From Paratinospora sagittata (lineage: Eukaryota > Streptophyta > Magnoliopsida > Ranunculales > Menispermaceae), in assembly GCA_035771175.1 (NCBI GenBank), contig CM069598.1, positions 19,072,438 to 19,136,437 of the forward strand: a stretch of DNA of 64,000 nt, written 5' to 3'. This document shows positions 1-11,570 of this stretch, piece after piece (the stretch's first letter is position 1; every line of letters starts with the position of its first letter). The notes under the pieces were generated by a model. The model was not told the DNA's origin. It searched no databases and saw only the letters and a list, made by a program, of their open reading frames with translations. The translations under genes and the position numbers were made by a program.

Positions 1-25
1 CCATGATTTCTTGCTGTGTTTGTAG

Positions 26-263
26 GCCTGTCCAATTTGCCTTACTAATGCAAGAGATTTGGCCTTTGGGTGTGGGCACACGGTAAGCTATACCAGGGAA
101 AGTTCTTGGAAAAATTATTTTTTTCTGGCATTCAAATATTCTTGCAATGACTTCAAGTTGCAATTTCTTGCTGCAGACCTGTCAAGAATGTGGCCAGTAT
201 CTGTCAATTTGTCCAATATGCCGCATGACAATCACCAGCCGTCTTAGGCTATTTACTGGCTGA
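26..263 (+). CDS. RGLG-type RING E3 ubiquitin ligase, last two coding exons (5' part outside window)
   Basis: Two exons encode a C-terminal RING finger. The first runs 26-82, after an AG at 24-25 and before a GTAAGC donor. The second runs 177-263, after TGCTGCAG and ending in TGA. Joined in phase 0 they give CPIC...CGH...CQEC...CPIC, a complete C3HC4 zinc-ligand set, followed by the tail TSRLRLFTG and stop. The DLAFGCGH segment and the arginine-rich C-terminus directly after the RING match the RGLG (RING domain ligase) family. In that family an N-terminal copine/vWA domain precedes the RING, and the proteins ubiquitinate targets in drought, ABA and auxin responses at the plasma membrane or nucleus. 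The vWA exons lie upstream of the window, so family membership rests on the RING alone. All eight zinc ligands are intact, so this looks functional. Which RGLG paralogue it is cannot be decided. Confidence 0.8.
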
Positions 264-1727
264 GCTAAACTGCTCAAGTAAGTTGATTATTTTTAGCAAC
301 ACGGTGTAACTGACCTTCCGTAGCTATCTGAATCATTATCCTTCTCTAGATTGATCATACATTTGTACACAGATCTGTTGCAAATAGCATAGTTCCAAAG
401 ATAAAAAACTTGTAAAACATAAGATATAAACATACATCACTATCATCAATCAATTCCAAGATAAAAACTTGTATGATTTCACAAAAATATTAATATTAAA
501 TACTTGAATCTTAAAAGAAACACTTACAGGAAGCCATTGCTCAATAATCTGAAACTTTGGATGTTGGTAATTCTTCGCTCTACTTAACACTTGAGACTTG
601 CAGGATTTATCTTAATAGTTCTAAGTATCCTTTTATTGGTTGGAGAGGGATAATTTACTAACAAATACAACTCTTTTTTCCCATTAAAAGTGGAGTCCAT
701 TCTCGTAACTTAATAACTGTGGAAATTTAAAAAGGGGTCATGTGGATATTCTTACATGACTCACTCACTCACTTGCACTTTTTGTGATTTAATCAGTAGT
801 GAAATCTCTCTGCTGTCTATTGGCTTGAAATATTTATAGATGCATGGGGTTCTGATGCAATTGATTTCATGAGTCTTTGAAGTTGACTGTCTACATCACA
901 CTCCATCGCACCGCTTTTGAACATATGGCACATTTATATGAATGTGTTTTAATGCTGATGTAGTCTAGTTTTTCCTACACGATTTACTCCATGTATGTCC
1001 CTTGGAGGTAATCCTTTGAAACTTGCATTTTGGGAACACGTCATTGCTGAAATTTCAAAGAGGCTTTTTAATTATTGAAACTAAGATTAGACATTTAGTT
1101 TACCAAACAAGTAGATTTGAGATCATTACAAATAGAATTGACAAAAAAGTGGTGAATGCAATAAGAAGTGTATTTAATTATTGAATGCTTACCAATAATG
1201 GAGCAACCTTGGTTGTTAGTTGTCCATTGTCTTTTTGTGGGCTTATGGTCCTTGTTGTGAAGGCTTTGCCTTCTTATTTGGGGCTTTGCCTGCTTTCCAT
1301 GTAGGCTTATGCACCTACCTTGTCTCTATGACCCCTATGTGGTTGCCAGTACTTTATGCCTGCATATTCTTCAGAATGATTTATGATGTTGTTAGCCTGA
1401 TGTATTCCAAAAATGGAGAACTAATGTAAACCTTGTGGCATGAAAATTAAGTTTGAGTGCTTGATTATGTTTTGATTCAGCAACATGATTCCAAGTTAAC
1501 GCAAAATTTGCAAAAGATTTTTTTTATTTGAATCTTTGAATAGTTGTCATACCAAAATAACTGCTTCTTGTGTGGAAAACTCAGATTCATATGAAGGATT
1601 TAAAGTGCATGAATTTTATTTATTCTTGTTTAGTTGATATAGTAAATTATACTTACGATGATCATGAGAATTCTACTTACTGGGCTTTACTAAACTCATT
1701 CCTTTTCCTTTGTGTTTGTAATCTTAG
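264..1727. other. 3' flank of the RING ligase gene, no coding gene seen
   Basis: AT-rich sequence after the TGA that probably includes the 3' UTR. The longest open frame (1220-1429) shows no recognisable domain or codon pattern. No repeat family was recognised. Confidence 0.5.
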
Positions 1728-1843
1728 GACAAGATTATGAGACGCAAAGAGAGTGCCAAGTATCATATAGGTGAAAAACTGGCTGAGCTTGAATGTGGTT
1801 TGGTTCTTGTAAAATTTACACGCGGTTTGTATATGAATAACAG
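1728..1843 (+). other. possible orphan exon, function unknown
   Basis: An open 116-bp block lies between an acceptor-like TCTTAG and a donor-like CAG/GTGTAC. It starts DKIMRRKESAKYHIGEK and is richer in charged residues and more balanced in composition than its surroundings. No family was recognised. It could be an exon of a truncated gene, an alternative 3' exon of the upstream ligase, or chance. The decayed copia LTR begins only about 160 bp downstream, so any following exon may have been displaced or lost. Confidence 0.22.
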
Positions 1844-2004
1844 GTGTACAGTTTCATTATGTAAACATATAGCACCTTTCTCTATGATTTCTACATGTTG
1901 ATCTCTAGAAATAAATTAAGTGAAATTTCCTTTGTTATTTAAAGCCTTACCTGTAAATTCATGATGGGTTGAATTAGTTTATGAGATATGTTACGGGCTG
2001 TACT

Positions 2005-2528
2005 TGCTAGATTTGATAGATGAAATTCTTAATGAAATTGAAAATCACAAGATCACAACCCAAAACTCATCATGTCGAATTATTAAGAACAAGAGTTAGG
2101 AAGAATAAATGAATCTATGAAAACAAATGTAAAGGGTTTAGCATTTTTCACCACTAAATCACTGAATTGCTCAATGGGTTCTCTGTCTAAGATGAAAAAG
2201 AGGAGAAGAGCAAAATTGAGATTTAATTGATTTAACTTGGGGACCATAACCCTATAAGGTTCCTTATATACTAGGTTAATTAGAATCTCATTAATCCTAA
2301 TTAATTAATATTAGGTTTTTACATATTATAAAGCTCATACACAATACATATATAAGAGCTCAAATTAGTAGATTACTTATTTGACCCATTAGGTTTTTAC
2401 ATATTATAAAGCTCATACACAATACATATATAATAGCTCAAATTAGTAGATTACTTATTTGACCCTTTTAATGTAGTAGTTATTAATATAATTGTTAATG
2501 TATATGTGAGCCCACATTACTAGGATAA
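2005..2528 (-). mobile_element. Ty1/copia LTR, distal part (minus strand), split by the MULE
   Basis: Read on the minus strand this continues the LTR that begins at 11614 with TGTTGGGATTTTAA, directly after a polypurine tract. Both parts join once the MULE and one copy of its 9-bp duplication are removed. A TATATAAGG promoter-like box lies near 2265 on the minus strand. The outer boundary (TGCTAG on the plus strand, about 2005) is a guess, because no matching 5-bp duplication was found. Confidence 0.55.
2311..2465. repeat. tandem duplication, two copies of a 78-bp unit
   Basis: A unit starting TTAGGTTTTTACATATTA at 2311 is repeated at 2389 with only one or two mismatches visible. It lies in the U3 part of the minus-strand copia LTR, upstream of its TATA-like box. 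This is typical of slippage or unequal duplication in LTR promoters. Confidence 0.85.
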
Positions 2529-2537
2529 TAATTAAAT
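2529..2537. repeat. 9-bp target site duplication of the MULE, left copy
   Basis: TAATTAAAT, identical to 11593-11601. Nine base pairs is the duplication length produced by Mutator-superfamily transposases. Confidence 0.85.
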
Positions 2538-2558
2538 GGGCCGACTATTTTCATCCAC
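2538..2558 (+). repeat. MULE terminal inverted repeat, left
   Basis: The core ACTATTTTCATCCAC pairs with GCTATTTTCACCCAC at the right end. The outer bases GGGCCG and GGATCCG align with one gap. The strictly matching portion is only about 21 bp, with scattered pyrimidine-rich similarity further in. Confidence 0.75.
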
Positions 2559-2984
2559 TTAGAAATTTAAAATAACTCATATCCTATCGCTCCACCCTCT
2601 CATATTCCCATTCTACCATTCACATTTTTCAAACCCCAATATCATTTTTCATTTCCCTCTCTCATTTTTTCTCTTCACATCTCCATTGATTCACGATTTC
2701 TTCTAGTTTTAGGGCATTCATCCGGTTAAAACACTGCTAAGAACGATTACGAGCAACTTTGTCACGAAATCTTGCAAAAAATCGTGTTATTTAGGGTTTT
2801 TGAGGCCTTGAAGTAAAAGTGATTCAAGAACTCGAATCAACCAAATCGGTATGTAAATCTTTGATTTCTTCAAGTTTAAGTTGATTTTAATGCTACATTA
2901 TTGTCTTTAATTGTTTTTGTGTAAAAAAAATGGTTGAAAATGGTGAAATGGATGTTGTGGAAATGGGTTCCAGAAGCCTATTTT

Positions 2985-3045
2985 CGCACTGTTCGACCTA
3001 TCAGGGTCGGACGATTGCTGCTCTGTCTGCTCCAAAGAGCGGACA
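2985..3045 (+). repeat. subterminal GTCGGAC-rich block (left end of MULE)
   Basis: Contains TTCGACCTATCAGGGTCGGAC and GCGGACACAACATTTG. A related block with the same words lies near the other end of the element at about 10910-11060. They may be subterminal transposase-binding or promoter motifs. Confidence 0.45.
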
Positions 3046-3351
3046 CAACATTTGTTTGGTTTTTTTTAACATTTTTGGTTTTGTTTAAGCTAAATATCAA
3101 TTGTTTGTCCTAATTGTATAGTTTTTTGTATGTTTTTGACTATTTTGATAGATATGCCGCCAAGAACAAGGAGAGGTCGTTCGGAAGAGGAAGAACAAAG
3201 CTCGCAAAAAAGAAGGCCGACGGCCTCGGATAGACGAAGACGACGCGAGTCACCACCACCCCCTGTTATACATGAAGAAGAAGAGCAACAATCTGAAGAA
3301 GAACCTACGCAGGTTGGGGTGGAGGGAGAAGGAGACGGTCTATTGAAGGGT

Positions 3352-5981
3352 TGTAATCCCCCTGAAAAAAAAAAAAAAAAAAAAAACGCCTAAAATCTCT
3401 CACCTTCTTCGCCACCTCCGACGGCATCGCATTGCTATCTTGCAATCTCACTCTCCCTGCAAAATCACCTCTCTTTCAAAACCAAATCGCGCCAATCTCG
3501 CTGCAATCTCGCACTGCGATCCTGCAAAATCGGCTCTCTCGTTCAAAACCCAATCGCGCCTCTTTCGCTGATCGCCTCTACAGCTACAATATTGCTGCAA
3601 TCTCGCCCTCTACAGCTACAATTTCGCTGAAATCTCGCTCTGCAACTCAATCGCTGAGACCTAATCGTCTCGAAACCAATCGCACAAAACCCAACCCTCT
3701 CTTTCAAAACCCAAATCGCGCCTCGCCTGAACCTCAAAACTCAATCGCATAAACCCCTCTCTTTCTCGAAACCCTCTCGCTTCTCTCTTCTTTCTCCGCT
3801 CTCTTCTCTGTCTCTCTTCTCTCACGAATCGATGACTGAAGCACGCGAGCAAGAATCCGCAGCAGTAACCACGGTGAGCAACCTCTCCTCTTCTTTTCTT
3901 TTTCTCTTTTCTCTTTCTCTTCGCACCATAGCGATCCCCTGTTTTCACTGCCATTAACGTAGCCGATAGCCGGAAAGAAGAGAGTGAAATAAAGCATGGC
4001 AATGCTCTGTTTCTCGGCTGCCACGAAAACAGCAGAAGCAGCAACACGACTGCCTTTTCTCCCTACTCTGGTCCGTCGTCCGAAACCCAAACCCCTCCCA
4101 CTCTGCTTCATCTGAACTTCCACTCCGGCGGTTCCGCCTCCACTTCCACAGCCACCGACTCCACCACCACCTCTCTTCTCTGCAACTTAACATCACCACC
4201 ATTCACCATCCTTTTTCTGCTCTCTTATTCTTCTTCTTCTTCTTCTCCTTTTCCTCATCCCCTTTTCTTTCCCTTTTCTCTCTCTCTCCCCTGTTTTCTC
4301 CCTTCCGCCATTTAAAGCGGTTTCTCTGCAACTCAAGTGTTTTTTTTTCTTTTAAGCGGAGCAACCAAGATGTCATATAATATATTCATATATATCATAC
4401 ATACAATACCACATATAATATATTAGATTATGGTATATCATATCTTACGTTTTTACTATCTTGATCATCATATTATATCATGTGGAAGTTTATTAGCTAA
4501 GTTATATTATATGTATAATGTGACCACCACCATACAACATAGACATGTATGCACATTATATTAATATAATATAATACAAAACTAGTGATTAACGTGTGAT
4601 TTATGCGTGAATAGGTTGATAACGCCCAACGTCGAGGAATCTCAACACTTTTGGAATTTAGCGATTCAGGTGGGGATGATTCTAGGCCTTCATAATATTT
4701 TATTTTGATATATAGATAGGAATGTTAAATTAATTAGGTCTATAATATCATTAGATTGCTTATGCATGCCTATTGTACATGATTTTATTTATACCATGCT
4801 GTGATTGATAGCCATGATAATATGTGTGTCAACATGACTTCTTGTTTTGATTAGATGATAATTGGATGCATGCAATTCATGTGATATTTGAGACTCATTT
4901 ATAAATTATAATGCCTGATAATGAAACGTATGACTTGGAATATTGGTATAGTAAGGTGCATGTGTTAACATTATTATCTTGGACATTGTGACATGATACT
5001 ATGTGTCATGGAATTTAAATATGGTTTGTGAATACAATTAATAGCATACTTAGGTTGTATTTATGGTGTGACATAACTAAAGAACACAATTAAGATAAGA
5101 ATCACATATATGGGGCAGTTATTCTAAGGAATATCGCCATTGATTATTATGGGGCAGTTATTCTAAGGAATATCACCAATGTTTATTATGGGGCAGTTAT
5201 TCACGATGAATATCGCCAACGAAGTTTTAATTTTTGGGTAGTGTCACCCTGTGTTTGATTTCCTAAAGGTATGTGATTTAGAACGTGGTAAAATTCTTGA
5301 CTCAAACAATCTAATGTTGCAACGATTAATGTGTGAAACTTGTTTGTAACGTTCTTGTGTATGTATCATAATAAAATGTTGTGAATTATTTAGATGACCC
5401 ACTGGGCTTTCAAGCTTACCCCTATTTTTCACATGCAGGTACTTACAAAATAAAGTAGCAAGTTGTGACGTGGTTCAGTGATAGGGGTAGGATGAGAATC
5501 TGGACAATATTTTAATTAGTGAATGAGTTAATTACTTGTTTAATTTCGTGAACTTTTATTTAGTAAGGGTTGTATTGACATTATAAATTTTGATAAAATC
5601 TTTTTATGATTATTGAAGGGATCATGATTTACTTTAAATATATGTGGCTTGGACTTGAATTCTATTTGACGAATGTATTTAAGATATTGTGTCCATGATG
5701 GATGGACAAGGGCAAGTACCCTCATAATTCACTATAGAAATTGGTATAGTGGAATGATGTGGTCCTTGGTATGAAGATAAAAGGGTATTCGTTTATCTTG
5801 ACCAGTAAGTTGGTTATAAGAATATAAACTCATAGTTTTGCAAATTTTACTACCTATATAATGATTATGGGTTAAGATAGAGGGATACGATTAACATCTC
5901 GATTTTCAGTGATTTTCACAATAAAATTAAAATATTCATTATTTTACAAAAAAATTAAGTTTTTAAAATTGGGGTGTTACA
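3352..5981 (+). mobile_element. solo LTR (family 1, copy A) inserted in the PMD gene
   Basis: A 2630-bp segment runs from TGTAATCCCCCTG to GGGGTGTTACA. It is flanked by perfect 5-bp duplications AGGGT (3347-3351 and 5982-5986). No polyprotein motifs were seen inside, only a poly(A) tract near the left end, a C/T-rich stretch with many AATCGCGCC-like words (3430-4310), and a triplicated 39-bp repeat. Related copies lie at 44232-46936 and 48438-50373. The TG...CA ends and 5-bp duplication fit a solo LTR left by recombination of an LTR retrotransposon. A Ty3/gypsy origin is inferred from the conserved CCACTGGGCTTTCAAGC word near 5400, which is common in gypsy LTRs. Confidence 0.8.
5111..5227 (+). 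repeat. 39-bp tandem triplication inside LTR family 1 (copy A)
   Basis: Three units starting TGGGGCAGTTATTC lie at 5111, 5150 and 5189, each ending in an AATATCRCCAA-like word. The same triplication is present in the other two copies (from 46065 and from 49491), so it predates their spread. Confidence 0.85.
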
Positions 5982-6232
5982 AGGGTCCTTGCCCTTGGGG
6001 ACCTACTGATCCTTCAATTCTCACACATTTCAAGGGACACGTAGCATACTACATGTGGCAAAAATCAGGTATATCACTTTCGTAATTTAATTTAAATTCA
6101 ATTGAGGTTATGATTAAATTTAAATATTGGTAGATTCTTAAAATTTTTTGTTTATTCACATAGAAACGAAATATACAAAAGTGTCGAAACCACGGGGCAA
6201 AGTTAGCTTCTTGGGACCTTAGTGAACATCTC

Positions 6233-6233
<1 letters not shown>

Positions 6234-6264
<31 letters not shown>

Positions 6265-6281
6265 GAGAGAGAGAGAGAGAG
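6234..6281 (+). repeat. (GA)n microsatellite within the PMD coding exon
   Basis: An almost pure GA run interrupted by AAAG. It lies immediately before the ORF segment carrying the PMD core. In-frame it would encode an Arg-Glu run. Its expansion probably disrupted the reading frame. Confidence 0.9.
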
Positions 6282-8179
6282 TAATGGAGATAATTACAAA
6301 CACCGATCTTCATCATTTGGTGTCTTGTAGTTATAGTTGTGCCAACAAGCCGTTGATAGCTATTTTTGTGGAAAGGTGGCAACCAGAGACTAATTCATTT
6401 CACCTACCATTCGGTGAAATGACCATTACACTGGACGATGTAATGGTCTTACTTAGGGTTCCAATAGTGGGCAGGACAGTGAATGGAGATGCACTGAGCA
6501 ATGCAGAAACAGTGATCATACTTCAAGAAGCCTTGGGGGTTTTGGCTCAAGAGGCATTTGATGAGGTGAATAAGAAGAGAGGTCAATCAGTTCGATGGGA
6601 TTGGTTGCTCAAAAAAATTTGGATCGAAGCTTCAAGGAAACCAACAATATCCTTTGGCCGAGCATACTGCGAGAGCATATCTTTTGTTCATCCTAGGTTG
6701 CACTCTTTTCACCGATAAGAGTGGTACAAGAGTGAACATAATTTATTTGCCACTGTTGATGAATCTGGATGAGGTTGTCAATTTCACATGGGGATCTGTT
6801 TATCTGGCGCATCATTAGTTGGGATGTGCCACGAGATATCACGTGCAATAGATTGCGGGCTACATGACATTACTTGAGGTATAAATTAAACTTGAAATAA
6901 ATATGTTTGTGTTATAATAATTGTTTTTCTTATGTTTGGTACGTATGGATATACGAGCATTTTCCATTCGTGAGACCACATGTAAATCGTGGATATAATA
7001 ACAACCTCTCGCGTGCCATGAAGTGGAAACCTCGCAAAGAACAAGGTCTAGCAGAAGATTACGTTGAAGTTCTACCCAAGATAATTGATGATCTTCAGCC
7101 AAATCAGGTAAATGCTACTCTTTTAAATTAAATTTGTTATATACATCATATCAACTTATATCTTAGGTCTTTATTATTTTGTTCTGGTTGCATGGGACCC
7201 TTACACAGACTGTAGGGCCGAAAGCCTTCTACATGAAGTGACATTTTATACCTCGTGCGTAAAGTTCTTTGATGTGGTCAAGCCCTACCATCCTAACCGA
7301 GTTCTTCGTCAATTTGGACATGTACAGAAGATCCCACGTCCTGTTTGAGCTGAGAGGAGTGCTAGGGGACGTGATTATAACATCCATCACATGTTCATTG
7401 ATCAATATTAGGAGAGCTGGGACTACCATTTATTACAAGTGGCTGCACGAGGGGAACAAGTTTCTAATGCATGGGACGTTGTACCAGAATATCTTGAGTG
7501 GTTCGAATAGATTTCACATCCAAAGGTGCAGAACCCTGAATATCGACTATCCACTCAAGCTCCAACTTCAACAGAGAATTTAGAAATTTTGGTAATAAAT
7601 CAAAACCTACAAAACATTATTAATATATATGATTTTATTAAATTTGGCAGTAATTGATCTTTTGATTTTAGAAGGAGCGCAACAACCGAGGTCTGGCGAT
7701 GTTGAGGTCCTTGAGAGCAACTCAAGGACCTGAGACATCGATTGATGCTGTGTTTCGGAGGATTAACGATGTCATTGAAGTTTTAGCCTGCACAAGCATC
7801 AACGAAGAAGAGGAACATGCCGAGGAAGAACGAGCCCAAATTCCAGTTCTCCACTTTGAAGATGTGTCACACACTCCAATTACGCACTTTGAACGTGGTG
7901 AGAGCCCGCATAGAGTTAAAAAAGATGCACCTGCCGAAGCGCCTACCTTTCGACTACGAATTCGAAGAAGATGAGATTAGACTTTTTCTTTTTTTCTTTT
8001 TTTGGTTTTGGCTAGGAAAACTTTTGATCTTTTGTGCAATGAATTTTGAACTTCAACAAATAATTTCATTAATGCCAATGAACAAAATGTACATGTATTA
8101 CATTTGTTGTAAGTTAAAAAGAAAAAAATAAACTTCAATCTTTATCAATTGTTTCTATGGTTGCTACATTGTGAATTGT

Positions 8180-10830
8180 ACCAGTAAAATGCAAAATCCT
8201 ATCTAGATATAGGGTGTCTCAACCCTTAGCGCACTATAAATGCTACTTCGCCCAATTTGCAGCAACAGGTGGCTCTAGACTTGTTGGGGCCAAAATAACC
8301 TGTTAATGAACAATTGTCAATTTTAATCACCTAGACAAGGTAAATCATAGATTTCTGTACATTAACAAGTATAAAACAATACATAATATTTTTATACCTG
8401 CACAAAGTGGCACTCACTCACGAACCCCATAGCAAATAGTAGTCTCTGCGTTATCGGAACAGGTTCACTCCTTAGTGGAAAAAATTAAACATTGTCGGGG
8501 TGAGATAAGTACAAATGTCAGATTGTACTTGCTTGCAATCAAGTGACCCATCTCAGAGGAATTGTCATCCAAGCACGTGATGGTGCTGGGGTCTCATGAC
8601 AATCAAGTGCCTTCATGATTTCATCAACTCTACCACAATACTGAAAAACGACCTTGTAGTGATCCTTGAAACTCATGAGTTCCTCTAAGAGCTCTTGCCT
8701 AACCCTTTTCCATTCACCTTCCTCATAACCCAAAAAAAAGGGCAACTGCTCGATAATCACAATGTCCAACGGCCTCCACATCTTTCATCTGCTGAATGTA
8801 AGCTTTCAAAGCAGCTGGAAATTGATTTATATACTTATGTGAGCCATGGTTCTTTGTCCTGTGAACCTTAGGTGCTCGCTTACCCTTAGTCACAGTGTTT
8901 TTAGGGGAACAACTATCTTGTTGGGATAAGACATGCTCAAAAAATGATGGATCTCTCTTGGTGGACTTATCAACTTTCAAACTCGGCCTTCCCCAAGTAT
9001 TTCTTTTTATGGCGGGCTCAGTGACCACTGTATATGATGGCTTCGATATCTCTCTCAATCTCTTAAGCATTCTCCTTCTCCCATATGTGTCACATTTCTC
9101 GAACTCCCTACAAAAGCCCTAGATCTCCTCGTGGCATCGTAATTGGTCTTGGGACTCTTGAACAGGGAGAAGCATATCTAATTTCTTCCAATGTGCATCC
9201 ACCAAAGTAGTAGGGATGGGCTGACTTTCTTTGTGATATTTAAAGATCTCATGTGCACAAGGTAACCCATGAGTTTTTTCAACACGCAGCGACAACTATA
9301 AGTTTCAAAATTTGTCTCCTTCAAACGTTCACATTCTTTCTGAATCTTTTCGATTGCATGAATCGAGACATCCCCTCTCAAGTGCCCATATATAGGTCCT
9401 CTATGGACGTGTTTTGTGGTAAATAAGCTTTTCTCAAAATATGATGATATCTCGGTATGTTGCAAAGTTAACGTAGAATGTATTGTGATCCAGTTACTCT
9501 CAAACATTCCCTGTGAAGAACCCAAGTGTTTCTTCAACTTTGCATGTGCACTTTCAGCCCGATTAGTTATGACATTGCCGAAATGCATGATCTCATTTGT
9601 CCAAGCCGACAAATCTTTTCTTGTGGTTCAACAACCACTCATTGTATAGATAGAGAATGAGCGTAGGGTAAGCTTTATAAGATTTTGAAAGCACTTTCCC
9701 ATGCTCTTCATACTATTTTTCTGTCTCTGAATCCATCAAACCATGCCAAATGCCCATGAATTTCATATGGTCACTGCTATCCTTGAACAATGGTTTCAAT
9801 TTCGCCAACACATTCTTGTTAATGTGCCAACTGCAAAACAAATTTCTAACATTTGGAAAAACAATATTCACTACATTCATCAGGGCCAATTCTCTATCAG
9901 TAAGAAAAACCTCTAGTTGTGGCCACCCTTCTACCAGATCCTTCAGCTTCTCAAGTGCCCATATGTAGCTCTCTTGTTGCTTGTTCTCCATGAATACATG
10001 CGCCACCGAAAATGTGAGATGAGTTGATGTAACGCCAACTATCTCAAGTAACGGATATTGATAGATATTCTTCTTATACGTGCAATCCATTATCAAAACT
10101 TTAGGAAAGCAACGTAACAAGTTGACCGATACTGGGTGTGCATAAAAAATGCTTGTACATGATGGGTGTTTTCGTCGGACTTGTGCCACTCGAGGTATTG
10201 TTCTTCAGCTAACTTTGTCATCAAATATTGCATCTGAGACTTCCCACCGTGTCCTAACAATTTATACTTGCTACGTGCATTGTATATGGTCTTCAATGTA
10301 GATGCATTGCATGGATCCCTTCGCTTCAGAGCATTTAGTATATCTCTGGGCCTTACTTGACTTCTGCTCATATCCACTAGCATTTCCATCTTATCCTTTG
10401 TCAGTCGGCTAGCATAAGATCCCTTCCATCCGATTAACAGGTGGATGATTATGAGTGCCGCAATCCACTTTTACCATCTAATCGTCATCAGTGGCCAATT
10501 TTTGCCCTCGTAATAAGAGTGGACAATTACACGTCTTCGATGAGGTTTTATTGACTTTTTTTTTCTTTGTGTCTTTCGGGTTATACACACCGTGCCTCTC
10601 ACATGCAAACTTGATTCTCAGTCGCCTACCTTTTGTCCCCCTGCATTCGAGCTATTGATAACAATAACAAAACCATTTGCATGGCCTACTTCCCTTGTTC
10701 ATGCAATAAGTTCGACCTTACTCTTAAACACAATATCGGTTGTGAACTCATTAGTGTTGTCCTGAACTAACACCAACTCATTGCCAACAAATTTGAATTC
10801 ATCAAATCCCTCGTCATCCTGATGAATTAC
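8180..10830 (-). pseudogene. MULE transposase (MURA/FAR1-like) with C-terminal OTU-like protease domain, broken
   Basis: Read on the minus strand, blocks in order are as follows. First, a FAR1/WRKY-GCM1-type N-terminus (about 10830-10400) with NGFVIVI, CERHGVYNP and a CGTHNHP zinc-ligand motif. Second, the linker SRSQVRPRDILNALK (10389-10093). Third, a MULE transposase core (10189-9713) with MDCTYK (Asp codon near 10085-10087) and FLTDRELAL (Asp near 9896-9898). Fourth, a block with ITNRAESAHAKLKKHLGSS (9612-9178) supplying the likely third acidic residue. Last comes an OTU-like domain: VGHCDYRAVA (candidate catalytic Cys near 8759-8761), an EMGHLIASKYN-like stretch after frame correction, and FVSECHFVQ (candidate His near 8407-8409) before a donor and a short last exon near 8250-8320. 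Known for the families: MURA mobilises Mutator-like elements; OTU domains are cysteine deubiquitinases. Several stops and frameshifts separate the blocks, so it is inactive. Confidence 0.82.
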
Positions 10831-10904
10831 AACTCAATATTAGTATTACATACAAAAAAAAACCTTATAAAAACACCAAAAATGCTCTATCTGACGAGAA
10901 TCAG

Positions 10905-11065
10905 TCGAACAGAAAGCGTCTGTCCGACCTGTCAGAGTCGGACAAGAAATGTATTGTCCAATTCAGACAGGTCGGACATAACATTTGCAATGTTTTATTT
11001 TGTTACGTCCGGCCTATAATGAATAGACATTTCCTTTTGTGTCCGATCTATAATGGTAAGACACT
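10905..11065. repeat. subterminal GTCGGAC/GTCCGAC-rich block (right end of MULE)
   Basis: Contains GTCCGACCTGTCAGAGTCGG (nearly self-complementary), AGACAGGTCGGACATAACATT and GTCCGGCCTATAATG. It mirrors the left subterminal block at about 2985-3045 and lies just upstream of the transposase start on the minus strand, so it may double as promoter sequence. Confidence 0.5.
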
Positions 11066-11570
11066 CCACTTTTTGTTCGTCCACGATAAGTCAGATAGAA
11101 CGATTTTGCGGATGATTTTCTGGGTTTCAAAACCCGATTTCTCCCCCTTTCCAACTCGATTTTAGGTTTGTTTAAAAATAGTGTAGATACCAAATGCACG
11201 TACCTTAGGGGGGTGAAGAACGGCTTAAATCTCTTTCCATTATAGGTTGAATGGCTTGCTTGATGATGCACACTTCCAACACTTTGAACACTTCCCGAAT
11301 GACTTGCAAACACTTCAAATCGAAAGAAACCAAGTGCGAACAGTTAAAGACGTGCTTGTGATTCGAAAAATAGGTTAAAATCACAAGATGGAAGATTGTG
11401 ATTTGTTGGAGGATTGAATAGTTTTAGGGTTTGGATAGCAATTGAATGGTTGATGGGTGGGTGAAGAGAGAGGTTTAAGGGGTTTAATAGGTGTCCTTTT
11501 TAGTAATTTTACATGAGAATTTTTTAGTCTTTTTACTTTTTAGATGAGGTGGGTGAAGAAATAGGAAAGG

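Larger units (their letters stand above)
3154..7974 (+). pseudogene. plant mobile domain (PMD / MAIN-like) gene carried by the MULE, broken
   Basis: The predicted start is ATG 3154 with an Arg/Glu-rich N-terminus (MPPRTRRGRSEEEEQ). Blocks in order are: exon 3154-3351 plus 5987-6068 (split by a solo LTR), giving GGPTDPSILTHF-type sequence after repair; about 6164-6878 with FVERWQPETNSFHLPFGEM and TITLDDV, the PMD hallmark; about 6945-7107 with VWIYEHFP; about 7180-7590 with WDPYTDC and PNRVLRQFGHVQKIP; and a C-terminal block 7672-7974 rich in Glu. These motifs in this order define the PMD family (MAIN, MAIL and PP7-long-form-like proteins; nuclear, linked to genome stability and silencing). 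Breaks seen: an in-exon GA microsatellite, a frameshift near 6660-6675, in-frame stops at 6816 and 6849, no AG acceptor before the WIYEHFP block, and more shifts near 7200-7590. It is therefore a transposon-borne pseudogene, not the host MAIN gene. Confidence 0.82.

Noticed and set aside
1220..1429. 69-codon open frame
   Set aside because: Hydrophobic, no domain, no splice context and AT-rich composition like its surroundings.
3432..4202. Several overlapping open frames on both strands
   Set aside because: They lie inside solo LTR copy A in a C/T-rich repetitive stretch. The predicted proteins are low-complexity and match no family.
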